Positions 9,972-18,810 are shown, counted from the first letter of the stretch. The stretch: 64,000 bases of DNA from Plasticicumulans lactativorans (GCF_004341245.1 NZ_SLWY01000018.1:1-64000), one strand, 5' to 3'. A program made the numbers and translations. The notes: a model not told the origin generated them from the letters alone.

Positions 9972-10321
9972 GGCGGCACGCCGCCCTCGAAACCGACGCG
10001 ACATGCGGGCCGAGGCCCTGCGGCAAGCGATCGACCTCGCCCTGTAGCGAAGTCGGCTGCCGCGCACCGAAGCGCCGCCCGACGGGCATGGCGTGCTCCA
10101 GGAGGCGCGCGACGGGGGTTTGCGTTCGGGGCCGCGGGCGGACGGGCGGTACGGGGGCTGGCGCCGGCATGGGCGCCGGTGTCGTCGGAGGGAGCGCCGG
10201 TGTGGCGCTCGCGGATTGCGGCCGCGAGACGGTCGAGCAGGTCCGTGGCGCGCGATCGACCGTCCGGGTGCTGCGGTGGGCTTCGGGGGCAAGGTCCCGC
10301 CCGGATGCGGCCCCCGGGATT
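9972..10321. other. Non-coding gap after galM
   Basis: 350 bp of very GC-rich sequence between galM and the small convergent gene. I see no convincing gene, RNA or strong terminator. Open frames cross it in several phases but none has a start, ribosome site or recognisable product. Confidence 0.4.
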
Positions 10322-10582
10322 TCACTGTCCGGAGGGGGTGTCCGCGCCGCCGTCCTGCCGCCCCTGTTGCTTGACCTCGCGCTTCATCTGGCGGCACTCC
10401 GGCCGGCTCTTCTCGTCGCCCGCCTTGCAGGCCTGCTTCGTGGCCCGCGCCCCGGCGCGGTCGTCACGGCGATCGTCCCGCCGCTCCATGCCTTGGGTCT
10501 GCGCGTACGCGGAGCCGACGCTCAGCGCCATCAGGGCGGCGGCCACCACGGCGGCCCCCTTGCGCATCAAATCTGTTCGCAT
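10322..10582 (-). CDS. Small secreted cysteine-containing protein, function unknown
   Basis: 86 aa. The signal peptide MRTDLMRKGAAVVAAALM continues to SAYAQ; the mature part is about 58 residues, strongly charged, with GMERRDDRRDDR, two cysteines (KQACKAGDEKSRPECRQMK) and a basic tail. GAGGAG lies 8 bp before the ATG. It is probably periplasmic. I recognise no family with certainty. It stands alone, convergent with galM, and has no evident link to the sugar pathway. Confidence 0.6.
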   Translation of the reverse strand: MRTDLMRKGAAVVAAALMALSVGSAYAQTQGMERRDDRRDDRAGARATKQACKAGDEKSRPECRQMKREVKQQGRQDGGADTPSGQ

Positions 10583-11037
10583 GCTGGTCTCCTCGAGGGG
10601 AGGGGCCGCGTCGTCCGCAGCCCGGATGTTGGTCGGGAATCCTGGAACGGGAGCCGATCCCTGCCGGCCGTGGCCGCGCCGCACGGTGGCGGTGGGCGTA
10701 CGGCCTCGTTACGCCCGCTGACGAGCGTAACCGCGCAGAGAGTAGCGCGGATCAGCAGGAAATCCGTGGCGACGCCCGCCGGGAGCGCGCGCCCGCCTCG
10801 GGTGGCGCGGAGGCGGGGGATCGCGATGCCCGGCGGCGGTGTCCGATCGGCTCCGGCAGTGCGACGCCCAGGGTGTGCATCGCGCCGCCGTCGTCGCCGC
10901 GGGTCGGCCAGCTGACGATCAGCCCCTTCACCATCGAGGATTTCGACGGCCATGCGTGCCTGTCATGCATGCGCCTCGCCTGCCGCTGCGGGCAGAAGGG
11001 CTGCAGGGGAGTCCGTGGATGTGCATTCCTGTCAATA

Positions 11038-11048
11038 AAATATGATTT
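11038..11048. promoter_or_regulatory. AAAT-N3-ATTT operator upstream of the dgo operon
   Basis: AAATATGATTT, the exact reverse complement of the boxes at 3764 and 7334. It continues into GTCA, so its end overlaps a TTGTCA -35 hexamer just as at 7343. Confidence 0.55.
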
Positions 11049-11075
11049 GTCATATATAAAAATATTACTTAACAT
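11047..11075 (+). promoter_or_regulatory. Candidate promoter of the galactose dehydrogenase-dgoKAD operon
   Basis: TTGTCA (11047-11052), 17-nt spacer, TAACAT (11070-11075). The -35 overlaps the operator, the same layout as at the lactonase promoter. Transcription would give a leader of about 190 nt before the ATG at 11277. Confidence 0.4.
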
Positions 11076-11276
11076 CTTCCCACTATCACGGGAGGCGGGA
11101 TCGTGGCCTCGCGGGCTTGGAAGGAGTGACCGTCGTGGCACGCCGGGCGAGCGCAAGGCGCATGACGCCCGCGTGCCGTCGCGGCGCGAGCTGCCATAAA
11201 TCGTCGGGGCGTGCCGGAAAGCGCTGCCGCCCCGCATCACCACTGACTCAGAAAGATCCACCGAGGAGCGCGAGCG

Positions 11277-12041
11277 ATGAGTACCGCTGCAACCTATCCG
11301 AGCCTGCGCGACAGGGTCGTGTTCATCACCGGGGGCGCCACCGGCATCGGCGCCGACCTGGTGGCGGGGTTCGCCCGCCAGGGGGCGAAGGTCGCCTTCA
11401 TCGACGTCGATGCCGAGGGCGCCGCGGCGCTGCTCGACGGGCTCGGCGAGGTGGCGCACCGGCCGCTGTTCCAGCGCTGCGACGTCACCGACATCGCCGC
11501 GCTGCGTGCGGGCATCGAGGCTGCCGCGGCGCACTTCGGCGACATCGGCGTGCTGATCAACAACGTCGCCAACGACCAGCGCCGGGCGCTCGCCGAGGTC
11601 GAGCCGGCGTTCTTCGATGCGATGGTCGCGGTCAACCTGCGCCCGCACCTGTTCGCGATCCAGGCGGTGCGCGAGGGCATGCGCCGGCTCGGCGGCGGCG
11701 CGGTGGTCAACGTCGGCTCGATCAGCTGGATGACCAAGAACGAGGGCTACCCGGTGTACGCCACGCTGAAGTCGGCCGCCGCCGGCCTCACCCGCAGCCT
11801 CGCCCGCGAACTCGGCCGCGACCGCATCCGCATCAACCACCTCGCGCCGGGCTGGGTGATGACCGAGAAGCAGGTCCGCCTGTGGCTCGATGCGGACGGC
11901 GAGCGCGCGATCGTCGAGAACCAGTGCCTGCCCGACCGCCTCGCGCCGGCCGACATCACCGCGATGGCGCTGTTCCTCGCCGCCGACGACAGCCGCATGG
12001 TCACCGCGCAGGACGTCGTCGTCGACGGCGGCTGGAGCTGA
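11277..12041 (+). CDS. Short-chain dehydrogenase, probable galactose 1-dehydrogenase
   Basis: 254 aa classical SDR. The cofactor motif is TGGATGIG (18-25), then INNVAN, the catalytic Ser148/Ser150 region GSIS, Tyr161 and Lys165 (YATLK), and a C-terminal DGGWS. An acidic residue (Asp43 of FIDVD) after the second strand favours NAD. Placed immediately before dgoK, dgoA and dgoD, it most likely oxidises beta-D-galactose to the lactone, the first step of the De Ley-Doudoroff pathway. SDR specificity cannot be read from sequence, so related sugars are possible. Confidence 0.8.
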   Translation: MSTAATYPSLRDRVVFITGGATGIGADLVAGFARQGAKVAFIDVDAEGAAALLDGLGEVAHRPLFQRCDVTDIAALRAGIEAAAAHFGDIGVLINNVANDQRRALAEVEPAFFDAMVAVNLRPHLFAIQAVREGMRRLGGGAVVNVGSISWMTKNEGYPVYATLKSAAAGLTRSLARELGRDRIRINHLAPGWVMTEKQVRLWLDADGERAIVENQCLPDRLAPADITAMALFLAADDSRMVTAQDVVVDGGWS

Positions 12042-12073
12042 GCGGGCGCGGGCAGACGGGGAGAGGAGAGGCC

Positions 12074-13051
12074 ATGAACGCAAACGATACGAACACCTTC
12101 GGCGCGGATGCGCGCCTGATCGCGCTGGACTGGGGCACGTCCTCGCTGCGCGCCTGGCTGCTCGGCGGCGGCGGTGCGGTGCTCGACACCTGCGCCGCGC
12201 CGCTCGGCGTCCAGCAGGTGCCGGAAGGCGACTTCGCCGGCGTCTACGCGCGGCTGACTGCCGCCTGGCGCACTGCCGCGCCGGGGCTGCCGGCGCTCGC
12301 CGCCGGCATGATCGGCAGCGCCCAGGGCTGGCGCGAGGCGCCGTACCAGGTGTGCCCGGCCGACGCCGGCGCGCTCGGCACCGGCCTGATCGAGGTCGAC
12401 ACCGGCTGCGGCGGCCGCCTGCACATCGTGCCGGGGCTGCGCGTCGAGGCCGCACTGCCCGATGTGATGCGCGGCGAGGAGACCCAGATCCTCGGCGCGC
12501 TGGCCGTGGAGCCGGCGCTCGCGGCGAACGCGCGCCTGGTGCTGCCGGGCACGCACTCGAAGTGGGTGACGGTGCGTGACGGGCGCATCGAGCGCTTCGC
12601 CACCTACATGACCGGCGAGCTGTTCGCCGTGCTGCGCGCGCACTCGATCCTCGGCCGCCCGGCGCGCGAGGCCGGCGCCACGGGCGACGCGGCGGCGTTC
12701 GCGCGCGGCGTCGCCACCGTCCGCGACGCTGCCGACGGCCTGTTTCCGCTCCTGTTCTCGGCCCGCACGCTGGTGCTGCGCGGGGCGCTCGATGCGGCGC
12801 ACAGCCTCGATTACCTGTCCGGCCTGCTGATCGGCGAGGAGCTGCGCTGCGCGCTCGCCGGTGCCGCCACCCCGGCGCCGGTGCTGATCGGCGACCCGGC
12901 TCTGTGTGAACGCTACCTGCGGGCGCTGGCGCTGTTCGGCGTCACCGACGCGCGCAGCCTCGACAACACCGCACCCGCCGGGCTGTGGCGCATCGCCGTC
13001 GCCGCCGGGCTGGTCACCGACACCCCTGCCGCGGAGCCTGCGCAATGCTGA
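12074..13051 (+). CDS. dgoK: 2-dehydro-3-deoxygalactonokinase
   Basis: 325 aa. The start IALDWGTSSLRAWLL is the ASKHA-type phosphate loop of the DgoK family; AGMIGSAQGW, MRGEETQILGAL and VLPGTHSKWV are further family blocks. It phosphorylates 2-keto-3-deoxy-galactonate at O6 with ATP. GAGAGGAGAG precedes the ATG. It overlaps dgoA by 7 bp, so the two are translationally coupled. Very high confidence given dgoA and dgoD next to it. Confidence 0.94.
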   Translation: MNANDTNTFGADARLIALDWGTSSLRAWLLGGGGAVLDTCAAPLGVQQVPEGDFAGVYARLTAAWRTAAPGLPALAAGMIGSAQGWREAPYQVCPADAGALGTGLIEVDTGCGGRLHIVPGLRVEAALPDVMRGEETQILGALAVEPALAANARLVLPGTHSKWVTVRDGRIERFATYMTGELFAVLRAHSILGRPAREAGATGDAAAFARGVATVRDAADGLFPLLFSARTLVLRGALDAAHSLDYLSGLLIGEELRCALAGAATPAPVLIGDPALCERYLRALALFGVTDARSLDNTAPAGLWRIAVAAGLVTDTPAAEPAQC

Positions 13052-13665
13052 ACGACTACCTGTCCCCCCTGCCGCTGGTCGCGATCCTGCGCGGCCTCAC
13101 CCCCGACGAGGCGCTGCCGGTCGGCCAGGCGCTGGTCGATGCCGGCTTCCGGATCATCGAGGTGCCGCTGAACTCGCCCGACGCCTGCGAGAGCATCCGC
13201 CGCCTGGCCCGGGCCTTCGGCGCCACCGTGCTGATCGGTGCGGGCACGGTGCTGAGTGTCGAGGCGGTCGCCGAGGTGGCCGCCGCCGGCGGCCGGCTAA
13301 TCGTGATGCCGCACGCCGACCCCGCGGTGATCCGTGCCGCCAGGGCCGCCGGCCTTGCCTGCGCGCCCGGCGTGGCGACGCCCACCGAGGCCTTCGCCGC
13401 GCTCGCCGCCGGCGCCGACGCGCTCAAGCTGTTCCCCGCCGAGCAGCTCGGCCCCGCGGTGCTGAAGGCGTGGCGCGCGGTGCTGCCGGCGGGCGTGCCG
13501 TGCCTGCCGGTCGGCGGCATCACCCCGGACAACATGGCGCCGTGGCTCGCCGCCGGCGCGAACGGCTTCGGCCTGGGCTCGGCGCTGTACCGCCCGGGGC
13601 AGAGCCCCGCCGAGGTCGGCGCGCAGGCCCGTGCCTTCGCCGACGCCTGGCGCGGCCTGCGCTGA
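13045..13665 (+). CDS. dgoA: 2-dehydro-3-deoxy-6-phosphogalactonate aldolase
   Basis: 206 aa class I aldolase of the KDPG/KDPGal family. Schiff-base Lys128 lies in DALKLFPAE, the general base Glu39 in RIIEVPLNSP, with AILRG, GAGTV and PVGGITPDN also present. It splits KDPGal to pyruvate and glyceraldehyde 3-phosphate. The NSP after EVPL favours the galactonate type over KDPG aldolase, in agreement with its neighbours. Confidence 0.94.
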   Translation: MLNDYLSPLPLVAILRGLTPDEALPVGQALVDAGFRIIEVPLNSPDACESIRRLARAFGATVLIGAGTVLSVEAVAEVAAAGGRLIVMPHADPAVIRAARAAGLACAPGVATPTEAFAALAAGADALKLFPAEQLGPAVLKAWRAVLPAGVPCLPVGGITPDNMAPWLAAGANGFGLGSALYRPGQSPAEVGAQARAFADAWRGLR

Positions 13666-13750
13666 ACCGTCGCGCACCGCCACCGATCCCGTTCCGCCCG
13701 TTGCTCCCGCGCCGTGCGGGGCCCGTTGATGACCGCCTCAGGAGGTACCG

Positions 13751-14899
13751 ATGAAGATCACCCGACTCACCACCTACACCGTCCCGCCACGCTGGCTGTT
13801 CCTGAAGATCGAGACCGACGAGGGCATCGTCGGCTGGGGCGAGCCGATCGTCGAAGGCCGCGCCGAATCGGTGGCGGCGGCGGTCGCCGAACTCGGCGAC
13901 TACCTCGTCGGCAAGGACCCGCGCCTGGTCGAGGATCACTGGAGCGTGCTCTACCGCGCCGGCTTCTACCGCGGCGGCCCGATCCACATGAGCGCGCTCG
14001 CCGGCATCGACCAGGCGCTGTGGGACATCAAGGGCAAGGCGCTCGGCGTGCCGGTGCACGCGCTGCTCGGCGGCCAGGTGCGTGAGCGCATCCGCGTGTA
14101 CTCGTGGATCGGCGGCGACCGACCGGCCGACACCGCGCACGCGGCGCAGGAGGTGGTGGCGCGCGGCTTCACCGCGGTGAAGATGAACGGCACCGAGGAA
14201 CTGCAGTTCGTCGACTCCTACGCCAAGATCGACGCCGCGGTCGCCAACGTCGCCGCGGTGCGCGAGGCGGTCGGGCCCGACATCGGCATCGGCGTGGACT
14301 TCCACGGCCGCGTGCACAAGCCGATGGCGAAGATCCTCGCCAAGGCGCTGGAGCCCTATCGCCTGATGTTCATCGAGGAGCCGGTGCTGAGCGAGAACGC
14401 CGAGGCGCTGCGCGACATCCGCGAGCACACCAGCATCCCGATCGCGCTCGGCGAGCGCCTGTACTCGCGCTGGGACTTCAAGCGCGTGCTGCACGACGGC
14501 TTCGTCGACATCATCCAGCCCGACCCCTCGCACTCCGGCGGCATCACCGAGACGCGCAAGATCGCCGCGATGGCCGAGGCCTACGACGTCGCGGTCGCGC
14601 TGCACTGCCCGCTCGGCCCGATCGCGCTGGCCGCCAACCTGCAGCTCGACGCCGTCAGCTACAACGCCTTCATCCAGGAGCAGAGCCTCGGCATCCACTA
14701 CAACGAGAGCAACGACATCCTCGACTACCTCGCCAGGCCCGAGGTGTTCGCCTACCGCGACGGCTACGTCGACATCCCGCAGGGGCCGGGGCTCGGCATC
14801 GAGATCAACGAGGAATACGTGATCGAGCGCGCCAAGGCCGGCCACCGCTGGCGCAACCCGGTGTGGCGCCACGCCGACGGCAGCGTCGCCGAGTGGTGA
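13751..14899 (+). CDS. dgoD: D-galactonate dehydratase
   Basis: 382 aa, enolase superfamily, mandelate racemase branch. Metal ligands are Asp183 (VDFHGR), Glu209 (FIEEP) and Glu235 (LGER); acid/base residues are His185 and His285 (LHCPLGP), the numbering used for E. coli DgoD. It removes water from galactonate to give 2-keto-3-deoxygalactonate. GGAGG lies just before the ATG. Last gene of the dgo operon, 85 bp after dgoA, and followed by a clear terminator. Confidence 0.95.
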   Translation: MKITRLTTYTVPPRWLFLKIETDEGIVGWGEPIVEGRAESVAAAVAELGDYLVGKDPRLVEDHWSVLYRAGFYRGGPIHMSALAGIDQALWDIKGKALGVPVHALLGGQVRERIRVYSWIGGDRPADTAHAAQEVVARGFTAVKMNGTEELQFVDSYAKIDAAVANVAAVREAVGPDIGIGVDFHGRVHKPMAKILAKALEPYRLMFIEEPVLSENAEALRDIREHTSIPIALGERLYSRWDFKRVLHDGFVDIIQPDPSHSGGITETRKIAAMAEAYDVAVALHCPLGPIALAANLQLDAVSYNAFIQEQSLGIHYNESNDILDYLARPEVFAYRDGYVDIPQGPGLGIEINEEYVIERAKAGHRWRNPVWRHADGSVAEW

Positions 14900-14928
14900 T
14901 CCGGCCCGGCGCCGGCACGTCCAAAAGG

Positions 14929-14966
14929 AACGGCAGGGTGCGGAAACGCCCCTGCCGTTTTCGTTT
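14929..14966 (+). terminator. Bidirectional intrinsic terminator between dgoD and the GH32 gene
   Basis: Arms AACGGCAGGG (14929-14938) and CCCTGCCGTT (14950-14959) pair perfectly over an 11-nt loop. TTTTCGTTT follows on the plus strand and AAAA precedes it, so it can stop both converging transcripts. Confidence 0.85.
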
Positions 14967-15026
14967 GCCGGTGTGATGGGGGCAGGGCCGGAACACCGCG
15001 GGCGGCGGCGTTCCGGCCCGCCGGGG

Positions 15027-16574
15027 TCAGCCGTGGATGCTGCCCAGCGCGTGGATGTCGAGGCTGAGCAGGCGCACCTCGCCGCCGTCCGCGTACAGCG
15101 CCATGCCGAGCGCATCGGGCGCGGTGAAGAAGCTGTCGGTGAGCGTGACCGCGCCGTCGTTGGCGAATACCTCCACCGAAGCGCGGTCGAGGAACACGTG
15201 CAGGCGGATGCGGCCGTCCTCGGCCGCGAGCGGCGCCGGATGGCGGCGCCCGTCGTCGCCGGGGAAGGCGTAGCCCGCGCGGCTGCGGTCGACGAAGACC
15301 TCGGCCGTCGCCACGTCGTAGCCGACCACGAGCTCGGTGCCGGGCCCCTGGCGCAGGCGCAAACCGAACCCGGTCGCGCCGGTGTCGGCGTCGAGCGCGA
15401 ACTCGGCGACGATCTCGACGCAGTCCTCGCGCAGGCCGTCGAGCAGCGTGCAGCCGGGCGTCACCCGGACGTCCGCCGCGTGGCACAGCGGCACCGGGGC
15501 GCGCAGGCCGGCGAGCGCCGGCAGCGGGCGCGAGAACAGGCGGATGCCGTCGGCGCAGCGGCGCAGGCGCAGCACGCGCGGCAGCGTCATCGCGTTGCGG
15601 AAGGTGGTGGCGGGCACCGCCTGCTCGTAGCCCCAGTTGCTCATCCAGCCGATCAGCACGCGCTCGTGATCGTTGCCCGGGTGCTCGTTCCAGGTGACGC
15701 CGGCGTAGTGGTCGCGGCCGTGGTCGAGCCACAGCAGCGGGCCCTGCGGCGCCTCGGGCACGAAGCGCTCGCCGTCGAAGTCGCCGACGAAGTACTGGGT
15801 GTTCCAGCCGCCGCCGAGGATGCCGTGCCCGACCATGCTGACCAGCATCACCCAGCGGCGCTCGCCGGGGGCGTTCTCGACCGGCAGCTCGAACAGGTCC
15901 GGGCATTCCCACGGCGCGCCGTCGATGCCCTGGTCGACCGTGAAGTCGCTCGCGTGCGTCCACCGGCGCAGGTCGGGCGAGGTGTGGATCTGCATGCACG
16001 GCCCGGCGGCGAGCACCATCACCCAGCGCCCGCTGGGGGCGTGCCAGAACACCTTGGGGTCGCGGAAGTCGGGGATGCCGGGGTTCGGCAGCACCGGGTT
16101 GCCGGCGTACTTGGTCCAGCTGCGGCCGCGGTCCTCGCTCCAGGCGATCGCCTGGCGCTGCGCCTCGCCGCCTTCGGAGTCGGCCAGCGTGTAGATCGCC
16201 ACCAGCGCCGGCTCGCTGCCGCGGCGCAGGCCGGCGCTGTCGTTCCAGTCGACCACGGCGCTGCCCGAGAACGCCATGCCGCGCACCGGTGCCGCACCCG
16301 GCGCGCTGTCGGGCGTCAGCGCGACCGGCAGGTGCTGCCAGTGGACGAGGTCGGTGCTGACGGCGTGCCCCCAGTGCATCGGGCCCCAGCGCAGCGGATC
16401 GGCGTAAAGCTCGCCGACCGCGTAGCCGCCCGGGTGGTACTGGTAGAACAGGTGGTACTCGCCGTCGTAGTACACGAGCCCGTTGGGGTCGTTGATCCAG
16501 TTGGCAGGCGCACTGAAGTGGTACTGCGGCCGGGTCGGGTCGCCGGCAGCGGTGGTCAAGGCTTTGGCGGTCAT
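15027..16574 (-). CDS. GH32 beta-fructosidase (sucrose hydrolase/levanase type)
   Basis: 515 aa. Five-bladed propeller with the nucleophile Asp29 in WINDPNG, transition-state stabiliser Asp172 in FRDPK and acid/base Glu223 in WECPD, then a C-terminal beta-sandwich ending in RLHVFLDRASVEVFAND. No signal peptide, so it works inside the cell on sucrose or a fructosyl residue of an imported sugar. With the alpha-galactosidase it could dismantle raffinose completely. A perfect LacI-type operator lies 103-120 bp upstream. Phosphorylated or free substrate cannot be distinguished; no PTS gene is present here. Confidence 0.92.
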   Translation of the reverse strand: MTAKALTTAAGDPTRPQYHFSAPANWINDPNGLVYYDGEYHLFYQYHPGGYAVGELYADPLRWGPMHWGHAVSTDLVHWQHLPVALTPDSAPGAAPVRGMAFSGSAVVDWNDSAGLRRGSEPALVAIYTLADSEGGEAQRQAIAWSEDRGRSWTKYAGNPVLPNPGIPDFRDPKVFWHAPSGRWVMVLAAGPCMQIHTSPDLRRWTHASDFTVDQGIDGAPWECPDLFELPVENAPGERRWVMLVSMVGHGILGGGWNTQYFVGDFDGERFVPEAPQGPLLWLDHGRDHYAGVTWNEHPGNDHERVLIGWMSNWGYEQAVPATTFRNAMTLPRVLRLRRCADGIRLFSRPLPALAGLRAPVPLCHAADVRVTPGCTLLDGLREDCVEIVAEFALDADTGATGFGLRLRQGPGTELVVGYDVATAEVFVDRSRAGYAFPGDDGRRHPAPLAAEDGRIRLHVFLDRASVEVFANDGAVTLTDSFFTAPDALGMALYADGGEVRLLSLDIHALGSIHG

Positions 16575-16879
16575 GGACGTGTCCCCGTGAATGGTTGGCA
16601 GGCTTGAGCAAGGGCGAGGGGGCGTGATGTGCCATGGAGCCGCATGACGACCTCGTGTTCGCATGCGCCAAGTGTGTTTGACAACGTTGTCAAATGCAAG
16701 TGTAAAAAGTAAAACGGGATACCGTTCAAATGCTTGGTAAGCGCTGGTGGAGCCTGCGCGGATGCCGCCGGAGCAGGCGCTTCCAGCCTTTTCACCGCAG
16801 CGGGAGCAGGGGCGGGGGGCGCGCGTGCCCCGCCTGCGGCAGCTTTCGGCACGGCGCCAGCAGCCGCTCGACGCGATGA
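16575..16879. other. Regulatory gap upstream of the GH32 gene
   Basis: 305 bp. An AT-richer stretch at 16675-16735 carries the LacI-type palindrome and is the likely promoter of the GH32 gene. The rest, up to the stop of the hypothetical gene at 16880, is GC-rich; I see no gene there. Confidence 0.5.
16677..16694. promoter_or_regulatory. Perfect 18-bp LacI-family operator
   Basis: TTTGACAACGTTGTCAAA is a perfect palindrome centred at 16685/16686. It shares the core with 194-206 and 7186-7198, and all three precede minus-strand sugar genes. A LacI/GalR repressor encoded elsewhere is the likely partner. Confidence 0.75.
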
Positions 16880-17632
16880 TCAGGACATGGGATTGGCGAC
16901 GAACGCCGCGATCTTCTTCGCCACCGTCAGGGCTGCCGGCACCACGACTTCCATCGCCTTGGCCGCCTCGATCAGCCCCGAGGCCTTGATCTTCAGCGCG
17001 GACGGGCGCGGTGCGGGCTTGCTCAACTCGTCGGCGATCGACTGGGCCTGCTCCGAGACCACCGTGGCGTCCTCGGCGTGCGCATCCGGGGCATTGGCCA
17101 GCGAGGACTTCAGTTCTTCGATGAGCGCCGCCAGCCGATCCTTGCCGTCGTTCGACAGCGAGGGGGCGTTCCTGACGGCCTGGATGACGCCATCCAGCGA
17201 ACTCAGCACGTTCACCGGGCCGACGACGTCATGGATGGTGATGTGGTAGTTCGTCACCGTTTCGGCTCCCTTGTCCTTGCGTGGCTGGAGCTCGAACCGG
17301 CTGCTCAGGCTGCTTTCGAGCACGCGCAAGAGGTTTCGCCGGCGCACCCAGATATCCCGCAGGCGCTCGATCTGCTGGTCGTACTGGTTGGACGGATATG
17401 GGATGTCCCTCCAGCGCGCCAGCGCGTCCGGCTCGATCGCCGCCAGCTTGTTCAGGGCGCGGATACAGCGCTCGTCGACGTCTTCATCCTCCGCCCGCGA
17501 CAGGCTCGGGAACAGGTACTTCCCCGTCGCGTAGTACTCCTCGCAGGCGGCATCGAGCCGTTTCACGTAATCCTCGACGATCTGCCGGCAGGCGGCCAGG
17601 TCGGCGATGAGCGAGGGGGTTTCTGCTGTCAT
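16880..17632 (-). CDS. Hypothetical protein coupled to a PEP-CTERM gene
   Basis: 250 aa, no family recognised with certainty. Residues 1-125 are mainly helical and charged. About residues 130-146 (TNYHITIHDVVGPVNV) look like a short beta segment. Then comes a helical stretch, and the C-terminus EVVVPAALTVAKKIAAFV is hydrophobic and could insert in or lie on a membrane. There is no signal peptide. Its ATG overlaps the stop of the upstream PEP-CTERM gene (ATGA), so the two are translated together. It lies 2.4 kb from the CRISPR array, so a defence role is possible but unproven. Confidence 0.7.
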   Translation of the reverse strand: MTAETPSLIADLAACRQIVEDYVKRLDAACEEYYATGKYLFPSLSRAEDEDVDERCIRALNKLAAIEPDALARWRDIPYPSNQYDQQIERLRDIWVRRRNLLRVLESSLSSRFELQPRKDKGAETVTNYHITIHDVVGPVNVLSSLDGVIQAVRNAPSLSNDGKDRLAALIEELKSSLANAPDAHAEDATVVSEQAQSIADELSKPAPRPSALKIKASGLIEAAKAMEVVVPAALTVAKKIAAFVANPMS

Positions 17633-18342
17633 AGGGCGTTTTCCATCTGTCTTCCCGCGAGCATGCGGGGCATGGGGCAGCGTCTCGTCATGTTTCGAAG
17701 CGTTCCCGATAGCGCCGCCAATCCAGCCCCCAGGAGCCAGGCCGCTGACGGTTCGGGGATGGGGCGGATCAGGAAGTTCCCGACCTGGGCGTCGCTGAAG
17801 GTATCGAAGACGATGCCGTCGGGAACGAAGAAGAAGCCGAGCGTCCCGTCCGTGTTGGTGCCGTAGTCGGCCAGATGCGCATAGCCGGCGCCCGGTTCGC
17901 CGACGCCGGCGATCCCGTTGCCGAGGATGTCGAAGTCGTTGTCGCTCGGGCCCGGCGAGGTGACCCCCATCAACTGCAGCAGCCGCTGTGCGCCATCGAC
18001 GTTGGCGGCCGACAAGGGGTTCGCCCCGGTGTTGATCACGATGTTCGGCGGGTCGGCATGCAGGAACAGGGTCCTGACGTCGCTTATCGTGGCGTGGACG
18101 AATCCCCGCGACTTCCATCCCCCCATGCCGTCCTGGATGTCCTGCGCCGACAGGTTCAGCGTGGCGGTGAGATCCAGCCAGTCCAGCCATGTGGCCGTAT
18201 CGCGTGTCAGCCGTTGGTCGCCGCTCGAAAGCAGGTCCACGCCCAGCAATGCCGCCGAACCCGGGCGTGGCGACAGACTCGACAGGATGAGCGCAAGCAG
18301 GAGGACCGGGGTTCTGCCTGCAGGCGATGGAAACGTGTTCAT
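17629..18342 (-). CDS. PEP-CTERM sorting-domain protein
   Basis: 237 aa exported protein. N-terminal signal peptide (about 1-30, ending PGSAA). C-terminal sorting tag: Pro196-Glu197-Pro198 (IPEP), a hydrophobic stretch SAAWLLGAGLAALSG and then RNMTRRC. Such proteins are processed by exosortase/EpsH in exopolysaccharide-producing Gram-negatives and reach the outer surface. The mature domain (about 31-190) is not one I recognise. Unusually, about 15 residues follow the basic cluster, which normally ends the protein; this extension creates the 4-bp overlap with the next gene. Confidence 0.85.
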   Translation of the reverse strand: MNTFPSPAGRTPVLLLALILSSLSPRPGSAALLGVDLLSSGDQRLTRDTATWLDWLDLTATLNLSAQDIQDGMGGWKSRGFVHATISDVRTLFLHADPPNIVINTGANPLSAANVDGAQRLLQLMGVTSPGPSDNDFDILGNGIAGVGEPGAGYAHLADYGTNTDGTLGFFFVPDGIVFDTFSDAQVGNFLIRPIPEPSAAWLLGAGLAALSGTLRNMTRRCPMPRMLAGRQMENAL

Positions 18343-18642
18343 GAGCGGTACCCGCTGAGGCTCGGTGTCATAGACATGACTGTAGACAGGCGTTCCGTCG
18401 ACGGCCCCAGCGCAGCGGCGGTCACGACGTGCCGTGTGAACCGCATTCGCCGGTGACCGCCCGCGACGGATGGCCGTGCGATACCGGCAACGGTCGTCGA
18501 CGGGCGTCGGGGGGGTTCCTGGAACGACGTCCCCGTGCCCGGAAGCCCGGTCGCCTTCAGTGCCGGGTCATACCGCCGAGGGTGTTGGCGAGATCACCAT
18601 CCTCGACGCCAGGCAGGCCGGCATGCTGCCGATCCACCTGGA

Positions 18643-18679
18643 CCCGGCGACCGCCGCGCAAGTCGATCACGCGGCTGCC
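18643..18679 (+). repeat. 37-bp direct repeat, copy A
   Basis: CCCGGCGACCGCCGCGCAAG and the 17 following bases match 19956-19992 at 36 of 37 positions; the one difference is C18648 versus T19961. The two copies flank the AAA ATPase gene and nothing else. Confidence 0.9.
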
Positions 18680-18763
18680 GGACCCGACCGCCTGACCGAA
18701 CCCGGAGCATCCCGGCGTGAGCACCGCTGCCGAGAGCTTGCGCGACGCGCTCGCCGGTACCCG

Positions 18764-18791
18764 TTGGCGATTGGCTGCAATTAGCTACAAT
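18764..18791 (+). promoter_or_regulatory. Promoter of the AAA ATPase gene
   Basis: TTGGCG (18764-18769), 16-nt spacer, TACAAT (18786-18791). The start codon at 18811 is only about 20 bp past the -10, so the transcript has almost no leader and may be leaderless. Confidence 0.55.
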
Positions 18792-18810
18792 GATGGCCAA
18801 TTAGACATTG

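Larger units (their letters stand above)
10583..11276. other. 694-bp intergenic region upstream of the dgo operon
   Basis: The left two thirds is GC-rich and holds no gene I can support. The right part turns abruptly AT-rich at 11030-11080, where the AAAT-N3-ATTT operator and a candidate promoter lie. The long distance (about 200 bp) from that promoter to the dehydrogenase ATG leaves a long 5' leader. Confidence 0.45.
18343..18810. other. Intergenic region with direct-repeat copy A and the ATPase promoter
   Basis: 468 bp between divergent genes. It holds copy A of a 37-bp direct repeat (18643-18679) and a promoter at 18764-18791. A frame running 18470-18784 contains ITILDARQAGMLPIHLDPAT, which looks more protein-like than its surroundings and may be a remnant of a disrupted gene. 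I cannot name it. Confidence 0.4.

Noticed and set aside
10752-10980. Minus-strand fragment with VKGLIVSWPTRGDDGGAM that looked protein-like
   Set aside because: No start context or family match, short, and lies in the long leader region upstream of the dgo operon.
18470-18784. Possible small gene containing ITILDARQAGMLPIHLDPAT
   Set aside because: No ribosome site, no recognised family, and it runs into the ATPase promoter. Kept only as a possible gene remnant.
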